Notes under the pieces: model-generated | Seen by the model: the letters and a program-made list of their open reading frames with translations, nothing else | What the model was told of the DNA's origin: nothing | Database searches by the model: none | From: Chloroflexota bacterium | Lineage (GTDB): Bacteria; Chloroflexota; Anaerolineae; J036; Brachytrichaceae | Assembly (NCBI GenBank): GCA_025354985.1 | Contig: JANXLU010000098.1 | Span: 1-64,000, forward strand | Direction of reading: 5' to 3' | DNA length: 64,000 nucleotides | Made by a program: the position numbers and the translations under genes | Part shown: piece by piece, positions 18,189 to 27,168 of the stretch | Position numbering within the stretch: the stretch's first letter is position 1 | How the letters are laid out: each line of letters begins with the position of its first letter

Positions 18189-19568
18189 TTAGCCGACAGA
18201 AGCCTCGCCGATTTGAAATCCCGACGGTTGGACGGCGCGCGTATATTGGATTGCCTTACCGTCAAATTCCACATCCGTCTCGATTTTGATTTCGTTGGCC
18301 GTGCCAAACAGACCATACAAAGCATCACGAATCGGCTCAGTCGGATGCCTGCCGCGCACGCGAAAGCGCAACGCGCCGCTGGCGTCCTGGTGCAGCGTGT
18401 ATTGTGACAGAGCAAACGGTGCCAGTACGTGCGTCACATCGACGTTATTGATGGGATCACCGGAAGCCGTACGATAGACCGTGGGCGGGCGGCCGCTCAG
18501 ATTTCGGAGCGCAGGCGTGCCCCAATGAAAGACTAGCTCCGCTCGATCGCCTGTTCGATACCGCAAAAGTGGCATGTACGGATTGAAGCCCCCGGTCAAC
18601 GTCACCTCGCCGCGAACTCCCGGTAGGCACGGACGATCTTGATCGTCCAGGATTTCAACATACAGCCGATGCTGCACAATCTGGTGGTCATCGACTGTAC
18701 GGCTGGAGAACGCTACCGGACCGGTTTCATTCAGCGAATAGAAATCAAACACCGGGCACTCAAATGACCGCTCCAACGCCGCTCTGAGTGCTGGCATTAG
18801 CACCATGCTTGTGCTGATCAGCGCCTTTGGCCGACAGGATACATGTAAGTCAAGCAGTGCCTCAAATGATATTGGATCGCCCGAAATGACTTCGGGTGCA
18901 AGGTCATTTACATAGCGCGCGCGATCCGCGCGATCCCGCCAGTCCACCGGGTGCAAATTCATCTTGAGCAGACCGCTCTCATCCATTGACGGTGTCACGC
19001 TGACGTAGGTAAAGCATTTGTGCTGCCATCCGATCAGCATCAGACCAACGTCGCCGCGCCCGGCAGTCAATGTGATTCCCCGGGTGGCAAAGGCCTTTTT
19101 GATAAAGGCGACATAGCTGGCCGCGACCACGGGATGAGAAGCGATTGTGAGCGGGTGTCCGGTTGTGCCACTTGTGCTGTAGTGGATTAGACCGTCAATC
19201 GGCAGATCATCCGGCACAAAGCGGGCGATATCCGTCAAGTCAGCGCGGCGCATGGTGGGCACCTCTCCAAACCGCGTGGGTTGATGACCATACTGCCGAT
19301 AGTGCGGCACCTGGCAGTAAGCCCGGGTGACGAACGCGTCCAGCCAGTTCGGCAGCGTATTTGGAACCCAACCTACGTCACTGGTCAGCACCTCATCCTC
19401 AAAGTCCCGCACACGTGTTAGAAGCTCGGACGTGAGACGATGACCGCTGCGGTTGTTAAATCGCGGGGCAAATGGATGTTCGCTTAGTCTGCGCAGCATG
19501 GCCAGGCCATGATCGCTCAAACCAGGGTAGCGGAGCGTGTCATCAGGGTCGGTTACTCTCGGTTCCAT
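18189..19568 (-). CDS. Phenylacetate-CoA ligase-like adenylate-forming enzyme
   Basis: The 459-residue protein belongs to the ANL superfamily, PaaK-like branch. The ATP-binding P-loop YSTSGTTGHPL lies at 130-140, the A5-like SLNETGPVAFS near 285, and the hinge region RYRTGDRAEL near 355. A truncated C-terminal lid domain follows, with a typical PaaK-type RFRVRGRHPTEP segment. Such enzymes adenylate an aryl or acyl carboxylate and transfer it to CoA or another acceptor. Its ATG overlaps the end of the upstream gene by 16 bp, so the two are translationally coupled. No other phenylacetate-pathway gene is present, so the substrate should not be assumed. Confidence 0.75.
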   Translation of the reverse strand: MEPRVTDPDDTLRYPGLSDHGLAMLRRLSEHPFAPRFNNRSGHRLTSELLTRVRDFEDEVLTSDVGWVPNTLPNWLDAFVTRAYCQVPHYRQYGHQPTRFGEVPTMRRADLTDIARFVPDDLPIDGLIHYSTSGTTGHPLTIASHPVVAASYVAFIKKAFATRGITLTAGRGDVGLMLIGWQHKCFTYVSVTPSMDESGLLKMNLHPVDWRDRADRARYVNDLAPEVISGDPISFEALLDLHVSCRPKALISTSMVLMPALRAALERSFECPVFDFYSLNETGPVAFSSRTVDDHQIVQHRLYVEILDDQDRPCLPGVRGEVTLTGGFNPYMPLLRYRTGDRAELVFHWGTPALRNLSGRPPTVYRTASGDPINNVDVTHVLAPFALSQYTLHQDASGALRFRVRGRHPTEPIRDALYGLFGTANEIKIETDVEFDGKAIQYTRAVQPSGFQIGEASVG

Positions 19569-20143
19569 TTGTCGGCGGCCTCTTGGGCTGCTTTCTGGGC
19601 CAGTTGTTCCCGAATGGCCCGTGCGCGTTCCTCGGCCCCGCGTGCCGCGGCGATGACCCGCTGTCGTTCGGTGGAGCTGATCGTGGTGAGTCGATCCTGC
19701 GCTTGGGCTTCGCTTTCGCCCATCGGACGCAGACTAAGTTGCGCCAGGCTGAACCGCACCAGTTCTTCGCGGCGGTCCGGATCGCCAAGTAGCCTCGTGG
19801 CCGTTGCGGTCGTGGCGAGCTCGGCTGTCGCCGAACCCAGCAGTGACAGGATTTGTTCTACTGTGGGCACGCAGTCACGCACGAAGGCTGGATCGGCCAG
19901 CAGCCATGCCGCCAGCAACACGATGGCCAGGCGATTGCGATCCGCCATCGGGTTCGCGGAAACAAAGAGAGTTAACTGCCCCGCCGCCGGACGGCTGCCT
20001 GTGACGGCATAAATCAAATCACTGACCACGGCATCCACGTGGACCACACCAGTGGCGCCAAGATAAGGTGGCGCCAAAAAATCTGCGGGGCAGTCCGCCA
20101 CGCGCCTGGTGAGGTGTTCGAGTGAAACAGATTCAGCGGTCAC
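19553..20143 (-). CDS. Conserved-looking hypothetical protein coupled to the PaaK-like ligase
   Basis: The 196-residue protein is mostly helical. It has an N-terminal Leu/Val-rich part, a central helical repeat (RLAIVLLAAWLLADPAF) and a charged C-terminal coiled-coil-like helix rich in Ala, Glu and Arg (GAEERARAIREQLAQKAAQ). There is no signal peptide and no motif I recognise. Overlap of 16 bp with the ligase gene suggests the two act together, perhaps as a substrate-handling partner; this is inference. It is divergent from crtI across a 95-bp gap. Confidence 0.6.
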   Translation of the reverse strand: MTAESVSLEHLTRRVADCPADFLAPPYLGATGVVHVDAVVSDLIYAVTGSRPAAGQLTLFVSANPMADRNRLAIVLLAAWLLADPAFVRDCVPTVEQILSLLGSATAELATTATATRLLGDPDRREELVRFSLAQLSLRPMGESEAQAQDRLTTISSTERQRVIAAARGAEERARAIREQLAQKAAQEAADKWNRE

Positions 20144-20238
20144 TTGTTTGAGCGAATCATTTTAGCTGGCCTGGCGTCGCCACACATCTTTAGCACATGC
20201 ACGCCTGATACCATTGCGCCACATTTTTGTAAGGTTGT

Positions 20239-21840
20239 ATGACGAGAAAGAGTGCAGTTGTTATTGGATCGGGCTTCGGTGGTCTGGCGCTGGGGATACG
20301 ATTGCAAAGCTTGGGGTTTGACACCACGATTCTTGAGAAGCATGAGCAGCCCGGTGGGCGGGCGCGTGTGCTTCGGCGCGATGGCTTTACGTTTGACATG
20401 GGCCCCACGGTCATCACTGTCCCACACTTTATCGAAGAACTGTTTGCCGCACAGCGGGATGTGCCGCGGCTCGCCGAACCCGATTTTGCGTTATTGCCCG
20501 GCTCCAACACCATCGACCCGGCAAGCCGGTGCGCCGGCCCAGCTACTTCGCGCTACGTAACCTTGGTGCCCATTGTGCCGTTCTATCGCATCTATTTTGA
20601 CGATGGGTCTTACTTTGACTATGATGGCGACCGCGAACATACCCGGCAACAAATTGCCCTGTTGGCGCCAGGTGACCTTGATGGCTATGATCGCTTTCAT
20701 GCTGCGGCGCTGGCCATCTTTGAGCGCGGTTTTCTCAAGCTGGGGTATACCCACTTTGGCTCAATTGGGAGCATGTTTGGTGTGCTGCCTGATTTGCTCC
20801 GGTTGGGCGCGCTGCAGTCGCTGTTTGGCTTCACCTCGTCCTTTTTTGCAAGCGACAAGATGCGTCAGGTGTTTTCATTTGAACCCCTGTTGATCGGAGG
20901 CAATCCTCTCAACGTTCCTGCGATTTATGCGATGATCCATTTTGTTGAAAAGACTTGGGGCATCCACTTTGCGATGGGCGGTACCGGGGCCCTGGTCTCC
21001 GGGTTGCTGCACAAGTTTCAGGATCTTGGAGGCGTGTTTCGACCGAATGCCGAAGTAGCCGGTATCATGACCGAAAGTCGCAGGCGCTTGCGCAAACCAG
21101 TGGCGCGCGGCGTAACTCTGGCATCGGGTGAACAATTGCAGGCGGACTTGGTGGCCTCAAACGCGGATTACGCGCATACATATCGCGATATGCTTCCCGC
21201 ACGCGACCGGCTGGTCAATGGAAACCTGCGGGTGAAGTTGGCCCGCCAGTCGATGGGTTTGGTCGTAATCTATTTTGGGTTCCGGGCTGAACCCGACGAC
21301 ACGGTTCGCCTCCGCCACCATAACATTATTCTGGGGCCGCGCTACGAGGGCCTGCTGACCGATATCTTTCAGCGTAGGGTGCTCAGTGAAGACTTCTCGC
21401 AGTATCTGCACGTGCCCACGCTTACGGATCCAGCGCTGGCGCCACCTGGGTGCCACGCGGCGTATACGCTGATCCCTGTTCCAAACAACGCGTCGCACAT
21501 CGATTGGGCCACCGAGGGGGGCCGGCTTGTCGACCGGGTGCTTGGCATGCTGGAGAAACGCGGATATATTCCGCGTCTTGGTGATCGATTGATGACGAGA
21601 CACTTTATTACGCCAGACACGTTTCAATCCGAACTCAACAGCCGCTTGGGCAACGGTTTTGGCCTGGAGCCGTTGTTGTTGCAAAGCGCTTTTTTTCGAC
21701 CACATAACCGCAGCGAGGACATTACAAACCTGTATCTGGTGGGCGCCAATGTGCAGCCAGGTGGGGGCACGCCTAGCGTAATGATGAGCGCCAAAATGAC
21801 CGCCCGTTTGATTGCCGCCGATTTCAATCTGTCATGCTGA
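20239..21840 (+). CDS. crtI: Phytoene desaturase
   Basis: The 533-residue flavoprotein introduces double bonds into phytoene on the way to lycopene-type carotenoids. The N-terminal dinucleotide fold is [16 protein letters not shown] followed by [27 protein letters not shown], the central [15 protein letters not shown] and the C-terminal bacterial phytoene-dehydrogenase signature ([23 protein letters not shown]) are all CrtI-type. A segment of about 20 residues ([19 protein letters not shown]) precedes [18 protein letters not shown]; similar inserts occur in relatives. It leads a three-gene overlapping carotenoid operon and overlaps crtB by 7 bp. Confidence 0.93.
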   Translation: MTRKSAVVIGSGFGGLALGIRLQSLGFDTTILEKHEQPGGRARVLRRDGFTFDMGPTVITVPHFIEELFAAQRDVPRLAEPDFALLPGSNTIDPASRCAGPATSRYVTLVPIVPFYRIYFDDGSYFDYDGDREHTRQQIALLAPGDLDGYDRFHAAALAIFERGFLKLGYTHFGSIGSMFGVLPDLLRLGALQSLFGFTSSFFASDKMRQVFSFEPLLIGGNPLNVPAIYAMIHFVEKTWGIHFAMGGTGALVSGLLHKFQDLGGVFRPNAEVAGIMTESRRRLRKPVARGVTLASGEQLQADLVASNADYAHTYRDMLPARDRLVNGNLRVKLARQSMGLVVIYFGFRAEPDDTVRLRHHNIILGPRYEGLLTDIFQRRVLSEDFSQYLHVPTLTDPALAPPGCHAAYTLIPVPNNASHIDWATEGGRLVDRVLGMLEKRGYIPRLGDRLMTRHFITPDTFQSELNSRLGNGFGLEPLLLQSAFFRPHNRSEDITNLYLVGANVQPGGGTPSVMMSAKMTARLIAADFNLSC

Positions 21841-22760
21841 ATGTATCCACGCGCGCACCATGGTTGCTTGCCGGCAGCGACGCTGGTCAGCACGAGGCGC
21901 TTCGTGCGGCATTTGCTCAGTGTGATGGCCTGACGCGTGCCCACTCAAAGTCTTTCTATTTGGCGACCGTCTTCCTGCCCGGGCAAACGCGCTCGGCCAT
22001 CCGCTCGTTTTATGCCTTTTGCCGCGCCACCGATGACATTGTAGACGCTCCCCATCGCAGTTGTTTCAGAGGAAACCTTGCACAATGGCGCATCCAAAGC
22101 CGGCGCGCCTGGCACGAGCAGATGGACCCCGTATTGATGGCCTGGTCATATAGCCGCGACCAGTTTTCGGTTCCCACGAATATCGTCGAAGAATTGGTGG
22201 ATGGCTGCGAAATGGACTTGCGGGTGACACGCTATGAGACGTGGGCCATGCTGCGTACGTATTGCTATCACGTTGCCAGCACGGTGGGGCTCGTCTCGAT
22301 GCACATCATCGGGCTGGAAAGCCAGGATGAAGCCACCCAGCACCTTGCCCGCGAGCGGGCCATTGATCTGGGTGTGGCACTACAGCTGACCAACATTTTG
22401 CGGGATGTGGGCGAAGATCTGGCGCGCGGGCGGATCTACATACCCCTTGAGGATCTCGCCCGGTTTGGCCTGGACGAACGCGACCTGGCAGATCACTTGC
22501 TGGATCAGCGGTTTTGTCGACTCATGCAGTTTGAAATTGAGCGTGCCCACGGGTTGTATGAGGCCGGTCTGCGCGGGATTGCCTTATTGAAACCATCGGG
22601 TCGGTTGGCCGTGACGGCAGCCGCACAGCTCTATCGCGGGATTCTGGATCGCATTCAGCGCAACAACTATCAGGTGTTTACAAAGCGTGCCAGCTTGAGC
22701 GCAGGCGAAAAACTGGTGCGGCTGCCAGCGATCTATCGCCAGGTTCGCCAGATGCAATGA
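21834..22760 (+). CDS. crtB: Phytoene synthase
   Basis: The 308-residue enzyme condenses two geranylgeranyl diphosphates to phytoene. Both aspartate-rich Mg-diphosphate motifs are visible: ATDDIVDAP near residue 65 and [20 protein letters not shown] near residue 185. The SKSFYLAT and [12 protein letters not shown] segments are family signatures. Its start lies inside the end of crtI and its stop overlaps the next ATG (ATGA), so the three genes are translationally coupled. Confidence 0.95.
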   Translation: MLNVSTRAPWLLAGSDAGQHEALRAAFAQCDGLTRAHSKSFYLATVFLPGQTRSAIRSFYAFCRATDDIVDAPHRSCFRGNLAQWRIQSRRAWHEQMDPVLMAWSYSRDQFSVPTNIVEELVDGCEMDLRVTRYETWAMLRTYCYHVASTVGLVSMHIIGLESQDEATQHLARERAIDLGVALQLTNILRDVGEDLARGRIYIPLEDLARFGLDERDLADHLLDQRFCRLMQFEIERAHGLYEAGLRGIALLKPSGRLAVTAAAQLYRGILDRIQRNNYQVFTKRASLSAGEKLVRLPAIYRQVRQMQ

Positions 22761-23632
22761 GGTGGTTTGGGCTGTATCTGCTGGCCCTGCCGGCATATTG
22801 CCTGGTGCGGGCAGCCGGCGTTACCAGCGTCCAAGACATCCTCACGTTTGCCATCCCGATCCTGTTGTGTCTGAGCTGTGTTGTCCACGCGGTGGATACC
22901 CGGGGTTGGCGCACCGCTGTGCTGCTGTTTGCAAGCGCGTGTGTTATTGCGTTTTGCGCCGAATTGGTGGGATCGACCACGGGGTTCATCTTTGGCGCGT
23001 ATAGTTATACGGATTTGCTGGGCGCCCGGTTGCCGGGCGGCGTGCCGTGGGTGATTCCATTGGCCTGGTTCATGGTCTCCTATCCGGCCTGGTGCGCCTC
23101 GGATTTTTTAATGGCAGGCATTACGGATGTGGAGCGCGGAAGGGCGGCTCGCACATATCTGAAGCCGCTGTCCGCCGCTCGGAAACGCAGCGTGTTCTCC
23201 GTCATGCACATTGCAGTTGCGGCCTTTGCGGTCACGGCCTATGACCTGTCGCTGGATCCACGCATGGTGGCGGACGGGGCCTGGGTGTGGCGTGATCGTG
23301 GGGCGTATTTCGGGGTTCCAGTTTCAAACTACCTGGGTTGGTTTGCGACCGCGCTGGTAATCTTCGGGGTGTGGTCGGTCATCCTCGGTTGGGTGCCCGC
23401 ATCCGAAGGGCAGGGTGCTGTAAGTGAACACGCGGGTTTCTCATTCCTAAACGCGTATTTGCCGGTCATTGCCTATATCGTTCTGTGGTTGGGCGAGTCA
23501 ATCGCGCAGCTGGCATTTTGGGGTGGCACAACTCTGGGCGTGGTGGTGTTTGTGGGTATGGGTGTGGTTGGCGCCCCCGCGTTGTGGCGGTTGCACGGCG
23601 CCTATCGCACCGCCGCGGGCCATGTTCCATAG
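22757..23632 (+). CDS. cruF: Carotenoid 1,2-hydratase, CruF type
   Basis: The 291-residue integral membrane protein has about seven hydrophobic helices. It carries the CruF/DUF422 core: AELVGSTTGFIFGAYSYTD, then LGARLPGGVPWVIPLAWFMV and YDLSLDPRMVADGAWVW. CruF hydrates the psi end of lycopene-type carotenoids, giving acyclic 1'-hydroxy carotenoids that may then be glycosylated. This fits the crtI-crtB context. The 3' end overlaps the convergent CLC gene by 31 bp. Confidence 0.85.
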   Translation: MRWFGLYLLALPAYCLVRAAGVTSVQDILTFAIPILLCLSCVVHAVDTRGWRTAVLLFASACVIAFCAELVGSTTGFIFGAYSYTDLLGARLPGGVPWVIPLAWFMVSYPAWCASDFLMAGITDVERGRAARTYLKPLSAARKRSVFSVMHIAVAAFAVTAYDLSLDPRMVADGAWVWRDRGAYFGVPVSNYLGWFATALVIFGVWSVILGWVPASEGQGAVSEHAGFSFLNAYLPVIAYIVLWLGESIAQLAFWGGTTLGVVVFVGMGVVGAPALWRLHGAYRTAAGHVP

Positions 23633-24807
23633 ATGCTGGATCTTCCGCTGATCAGGGCGGACAAAGCGCAGACCAGCAGCATATATGGGAGCCCCGCCGG
23701 GCCAAACAGTTCCAGACCCATGAGAACGCAGGTGATGGGGGCATTGCTGGCGCCGGCAAACACGCCGATAAAACCCAGGCGCGCACCCAGTCCGATGTCC
23801 ATGCCAAGTATGGCTGCTGTCCTGGAACCAAGGGTGCTGCCAATTGCGAAAAGCGGGGTGACCTCGCCTCCAATGAAGCCACTGCCAACGGTTAGCGCAG
23901 TGGCCAACAGTTTGAACAAGAACGCAAACTCTGGGACGTCTTCGCCGCGCAACGAACTTACAATCAGCGGCAGCCCTAGACCCAAATAGGCTCGCGAGCC
24001 GACCGCCAGCGTGAGCGCAATGACGGCCAACGCGCCCAGCACCAGGCGTGCGGGCATCGATGGGATGCGCAAGGCCAGGCGCTTCACCTGCCCGACCACG
24101 TATATAAACAGCGCCGCGCACAGCCCAAATGCGACAGCTGCAAGCGCCGCCCGGATCAGGGTGACCAGATCAAACGGCACCGACGGCTGGCGTTCGTAGG
24201 TGGCGTGAGTGATGCCCAATGACCGGGTGGTCAGATCCCCGATGAACGCTGAGACCAGGCACGCGAGCACTCCGCGCAGGCGCAAGGCACCGCCTGACGC
24301 CACCTCAAGCCCAAACATGGCCCCGGCTAGGGGTGTGCCAAATACTCCTCCAAACCCGCCACTCACCCCGGCCATGAGCAGACCGCGCATGTCGTCGGCC
24401 GGTAGCCTCAGCGTGCGGTGGAGCGCGGTGGCCAGGCCACCCGCCATTTGCACCGCGGTGCCCTCGCGCCCGGCGCTTCCGCCAAACAGATGGGTGATGA
24501 GCGTTCCGAATAGTACCAGCGGGGTGATGCGCGCCGGCACGGTCACCCGGGGGTCATTCAATGCCTGCATGATGAGATGGCTGCCGAGGACGGCCGGGCC
24601 GGCGAAGTGGCTATATACCCAGCCGATCAACGCGCCAGCCAGAGGGAGCACATATATAAGGTTGGGCTCTGCATCAAACGTGCGGGTCACAATGCCCAAA
24701 CCAGCAAGAAATATAGCTGAAGCCATGCCCGCCAGCACACCCGTCGCGGCTCCCAGCCCCAGCCATCTTGCGGACCAGCGGGCGGCCGACGTCAGCCGCT
24801 GGTGCAC
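23602..24807 (-). CDS. CLC-family antiporter, fluoride-exporter-like (CLC-F)
   Basis: The 401-residue membrane protein has the CLC fold with about ten hydrophobic helices. The gating segment is GGSAGREGTAVQ, with Glu115 as the gating glutamate and Thr where chloride-type CLCs have Pro. The second selectivity region reads GSGFIGGEVTPLFAIG. GREGT and GGEVTP are features I associate with the fluoride-selective CLC-F subgroup rather than chloride/proton exchangers. Fluoride export is therefore the favoured role, by family comparison only. Its start overlaps the end of the PfkB gene by 16 bp, and its end overlaps cruF on the opposite strand. No fluoride riboswitch was recognised. Confidence 0.75.
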   Translation of the reverse strand: MHQRLTSAARWSARWLGLGAATGVLAGMASAIFLAGLGIVTRTFDAEPNLIYVLPLAGALIGWVYSHFAGPAVLGSHLIMQALNDPRVTVPARITPLVLFGTLITHLFGGSAGREGTAVQMAGGLATALHRTLRLPADDMRGLLMAGVSGGFGGVFGTPLAGAMFGLEVASGGALRLRGVLACLVSAFIGDLTTRSLGITHATYERQPSVPFDLVTLIRAALAAVAFGLCAALFIYVVGQVKRLALRIPSMPARLVLGALAVIALTLAVGSRAYLGLGLPLIVSSLRGEDVPEFAFLFKLLATALTVGSGFIGGEVTPLFAIGSTLGSRTAAILGMDIGLGARLGFIGVFAGASNAPITCVLMGLELFGPAGLPYMLLVCALSALISGRSSIYGTWPAAVR

Positions 24808-25655
24808 CGCGCGATATCGGCCCGGGTTGGCAGGCCTTCGAGACGTGGTCGGGTGACCGAATGGGCGGCGATGCAGTTGGCCACCCCGCTGGCGCGCAAC
24901 GCATCCCCATGGGCGGCCATCTGCAGAAAGAAGGTGGCCGCGAATATATCTCCGGCCCCCGTGGCCTCAACCTCGTGTACGCTGGGTGCGGGCACGGTCT
25001 CGGGCGCGCCGTTGAGATAGGTGACGCAGCCGCGCGGGCCAATCGTGACGACCATAAGCCGCGCATGTTTGGCCCATTCATTGGCCACGTCCCAATCGCC
25101 ATCGATGTCATCGATACTGAGAACCACTGCTTGCGCGGCCTGCAGAAAGGCGCGGGCCTTGGTCCAGTGCCCGGCGCTTTGAGTGACGCGTCCCGCGCCA
25201 TCCCAGCGGCGCAACCAGCCTTGCGGGGTCAGACAGATGAGCGTATTGGGTTGGAAGGCGGTCAGAATATCCACGTCAATCTCGTTGCAGATCGGGCCAA
25301 GATGGGCGATCCGTGCCTGTGAAAGTTCCGGCGTTACAAGGTGCTTGCCAAGGATCACCGGGCATGGGCGGACCACCTGGGTGCGCACTTTGCGAACCGT
25401 GCCGTCAGTCTGCTTCAGGTCAGTGTAGACGTTTTCAAACTGTGTGGTGACGGGCGCGTCGACCCGGTGCACATCCAAGCCTGGAAAGGCTTCATCAAGG
25501 TCAAAAGTCCGGGCAGCAGCCGTGAGCACGCTGACGTTTGGGACAAAGCTCTTTGCGGCGCGGCTGGAATACATGACTGTGCCGCCCGGTGTGACACCGT
25601 CATTCCAAACATCCTCAGCGACGTGGCCTACAGCCAGGTAATCAATCTGCTGCAA
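24792..25655 (-). CDS. PfkB-family carbohydrate/nucleoside kinase
   Basis: The reading frame has the PfkB pattern. The N-terminal domain starts QQIDYLAVGHVAEDVW followed by PGGTVMYSS (substrate Gly-Gly), and the C-terminal signature EATGAGDIFAATFF supplies the catalytic Asp and anion hole. VTIGPRGCVTYLNG precedes it, as in the family. The start is uncertain because no ATG lies at the conserved N terminus. A TTG at 25655 gives about 287 residues and overlaps jag by 14 bp; the open frame extends to 25760. Substrate unknown. Confidence 0.75.
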   Translation of the reverse strand: MQQIDYLAVGHVAEDVWNDGVTPGGTVMYSSRAAKSFVPNVSVLTAAARTFDLDEAFPGLDVHRVDAPVTTQFENVYTDLKQTDGTVRKVRTQVVRPCPVILGKHLVTPELSQARIAHLGPICNEIDVDILTAFQPNTLICLTPQGWLRRWDGAGRVTQSAGHWTKARAFLQAAQAVVLSIDDIDGDWDVANEWAKHARLMVVTIGPRGCVTYLNGAPETVPAPSVHEVEATGAGDIFAATFFLQMAAHGDALRASGVANCIAAHSVTRPRLEGLPTRADIARCTSG

Positions 25656-26178
25656 GGTTGGCGGATGGTGCTCGAGGTTTGATGATGACGCGGCGGCTTC
25701 CGCCTTCGCCCTGGCTTTCGCTAAAAACGTGCTCGTGCATCCGTAGGGCCATGTGAACAAGGCGTCGCTCGCTAGCCAGCATGGGTTCGAGCATTATCGG
25801 GCGTCCGGTTTCTTGTACGCGCTCGGCCATGCGCAGCGCCATCTTCATCATGTTACTTTGATGCTCGGCCCGGTGGCCGTTCAAGTCCACTGTTAGCCGC
25901 ATGCGGTTCTTGGTCTGGTGCCCCCACATGGTCTGAGTGAGCATCTGCAGTGCATCCAGTCCTTCGGCGCGATACTCCAACAGGCGCTCGGCGTCCGCAC
26001 AGCTGACGTCAATCCACAGTGTGGCGTCAGAGTCTTCATCCATGGCCGGTACGACCCGGCTGCTCACGGTGGCGTCATAGCCCATCCGGCTCATAATGCC
26101 CTGAACCAGCTCCACGGCGCGTGCTTCGCCCGCCACCTGGGTTTCTGGGATGGGGTCTTCGATGTTATCTGTGGACAT
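25642..26178 (-). CDS. khpB: RNA-binding protein KhpB/Jag (KH and R3H domains)
   Basis: This protein of about 178 residues (start at ATG 26178, MSTDNIEDPIPE) sits in the standard place downstream of yidC. The KH-like domain spans roughly 20-100. The R3H domain holds ASERRLVHMALRMH (R-x3-H) and ends in the typical SQGEGGSRRVIIKP tail. KhpB proteins bind many RNAs and affect cell size in Gram-positive bacteria. An upstream start at 26229 would add 17 non-conserved residues. Confidence 0.88.
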   Translation of the reverse strand: MSTDNIEDPIPETQVAGEARAVELVQGIMSRMGYDATVSSRVVPAMDEDSDATLWIDVSCADAERLLEYRAEGLDALQMLTQTMWGHQTKNRMRLTVDLNGHRAEHQSNMMKMALRMAERVQETGRPIMLEPMLASERRLVHMALRMHEHVFSESQGEGGSRRVIIKPRAPSANLAAD

Positions 26179-26265
26179 ACCTGAAATTCTAATGCCAACG
26201 AGCCGGTCTCGCAACCGCCAATTGGACATTGGCCGCCAGACTGGCTCGTGAGTGGACGGCAGTGC

Positions 26266-27162
26266 CTAGGACTTGCCCTTTTTGTCTTTGCGCTCACCAA
26301 CCGGACGGACTAGGTTTGGCTTGGCCTTTATCTTGCTCTTGGGCGGGGGAGAAAGCTGCGCCGGGGTAATGGGTGCGCGTGTTGCACCCGTCTTGCCACC
26401 GCCTGCCATGGCCGGTGTACCGGTGGCGCCCACCAGGCTGTATTGCGCGCGTGCTTTGTCCATGGTAGGTTTGGTAATGTAATACTGACCGATACCCAGG
26501 AGGTTGCTGACCAGCCAATACATACCCAGACCCACGGGCGAGCTGAGCATGAAGAACCCAAACATAAATGGCATCATCCACTGCATCATCTGGTTTGTCT
26601 GGGCCATTTGCGGATCCTGGCTCTGTGGGGTCATCAATTTGTTGCTCAGGAACGTGGTCAACACCACCAGCACCGGGATCACATATAGCTTGTCTGGCTG
26701 ACCAAGATCCCACAATAAGAATTGGCTGTTGATGGGGACCAGGCTGGACAGATTGGGCAGGAAGCTGTAGATGTGCTTGCCCAAATCCAACAGGCTAAGC
26801 GGGTTTACCGAGAGCGTTCGGTTGATCGCGTTAAACAGACCGATAAGCACCGGGAATTGGAGCAACATGGGCAGACACCCGCCCAATTGCGCACCCGGGC
26901 CGGCGCCAATCTTGTTTAGCTCGGCCATCATCTTCTGCTGGTCGCCCTTATATTTCTCCTGAATTTCCTTGACCTTGGGCTGCATCGAGCTCATCCGGGC
27001 CATGCTGATCTGTTGGCGCAGCGTTAGCGGCAGCGTGATGGCGCGAATGACCACCGTGAGCGCGAGAATCGCGAGCACGAAGTTTCGACCAAGCAGCTCG
27101 TATAACAAGAGCAGTGCATTGGTCATCGGGTTGACGATTAGGATGTCGAAAATTTGTCCCAT
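26266..27162 (-). CDS. yidC: Membrane protein insertase YidC
   Basis: The 298-residue protein is the short Oxa1-type YidC without the large periplasmic domain. It shows ITLPLTLRQQISMARMSSMQPK with the conserved groove arginine, the coiled cytoplasmic loop EIQEKYKGDQQKMMAELNKIG, GGCLPMLLQFPVLIGLF, and WMMPFMFGFFMLSSPVGLGMYW. The basic C-terminal tail is rich in Lys and Pro and probably contacts ribosomes. It inserts membrane proteins with or without SecYEG. It starts 6 bp after the PQQ lipoprotein gene and is followed by jag. Confidence 0.94.
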   Translation of the reverse strand: MGQIFDILIVNPMTNALLLLYELLGRNFVLAILALTVVIRAITLPLTLRQQISMARMSSMQPKVKEIQEKYKGDQQKMMAELNKIGAGPGAQLGGCLPMLLQFPVLIGLFNAINRTLSVNPLSLLDLGKHIYSFLPNLSSLVPINSQFLLWDLGQPDKLYVIPVLVVLTTFLSNKLMTPQSQDPQMAQTNQMMQWMMPFMFGFFMLSSPVGLGMYWLVSNLLGIGQYYITKPTMDKARAQYSLVGATGTPAMAGGGKTGATRAPITPAQLSPPPKSKIKAKPNLVRPVGERKDKKGKS

Positions 27163-27168
27163 AGTTGG

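Noticed and set aside
20500-20570. Insertion of about 20 residues in CrtI as a novelty
   Set aside because: Similar segments before the [17 protein letters not shown] motif occur in related CrtI proteins, so it is not special.
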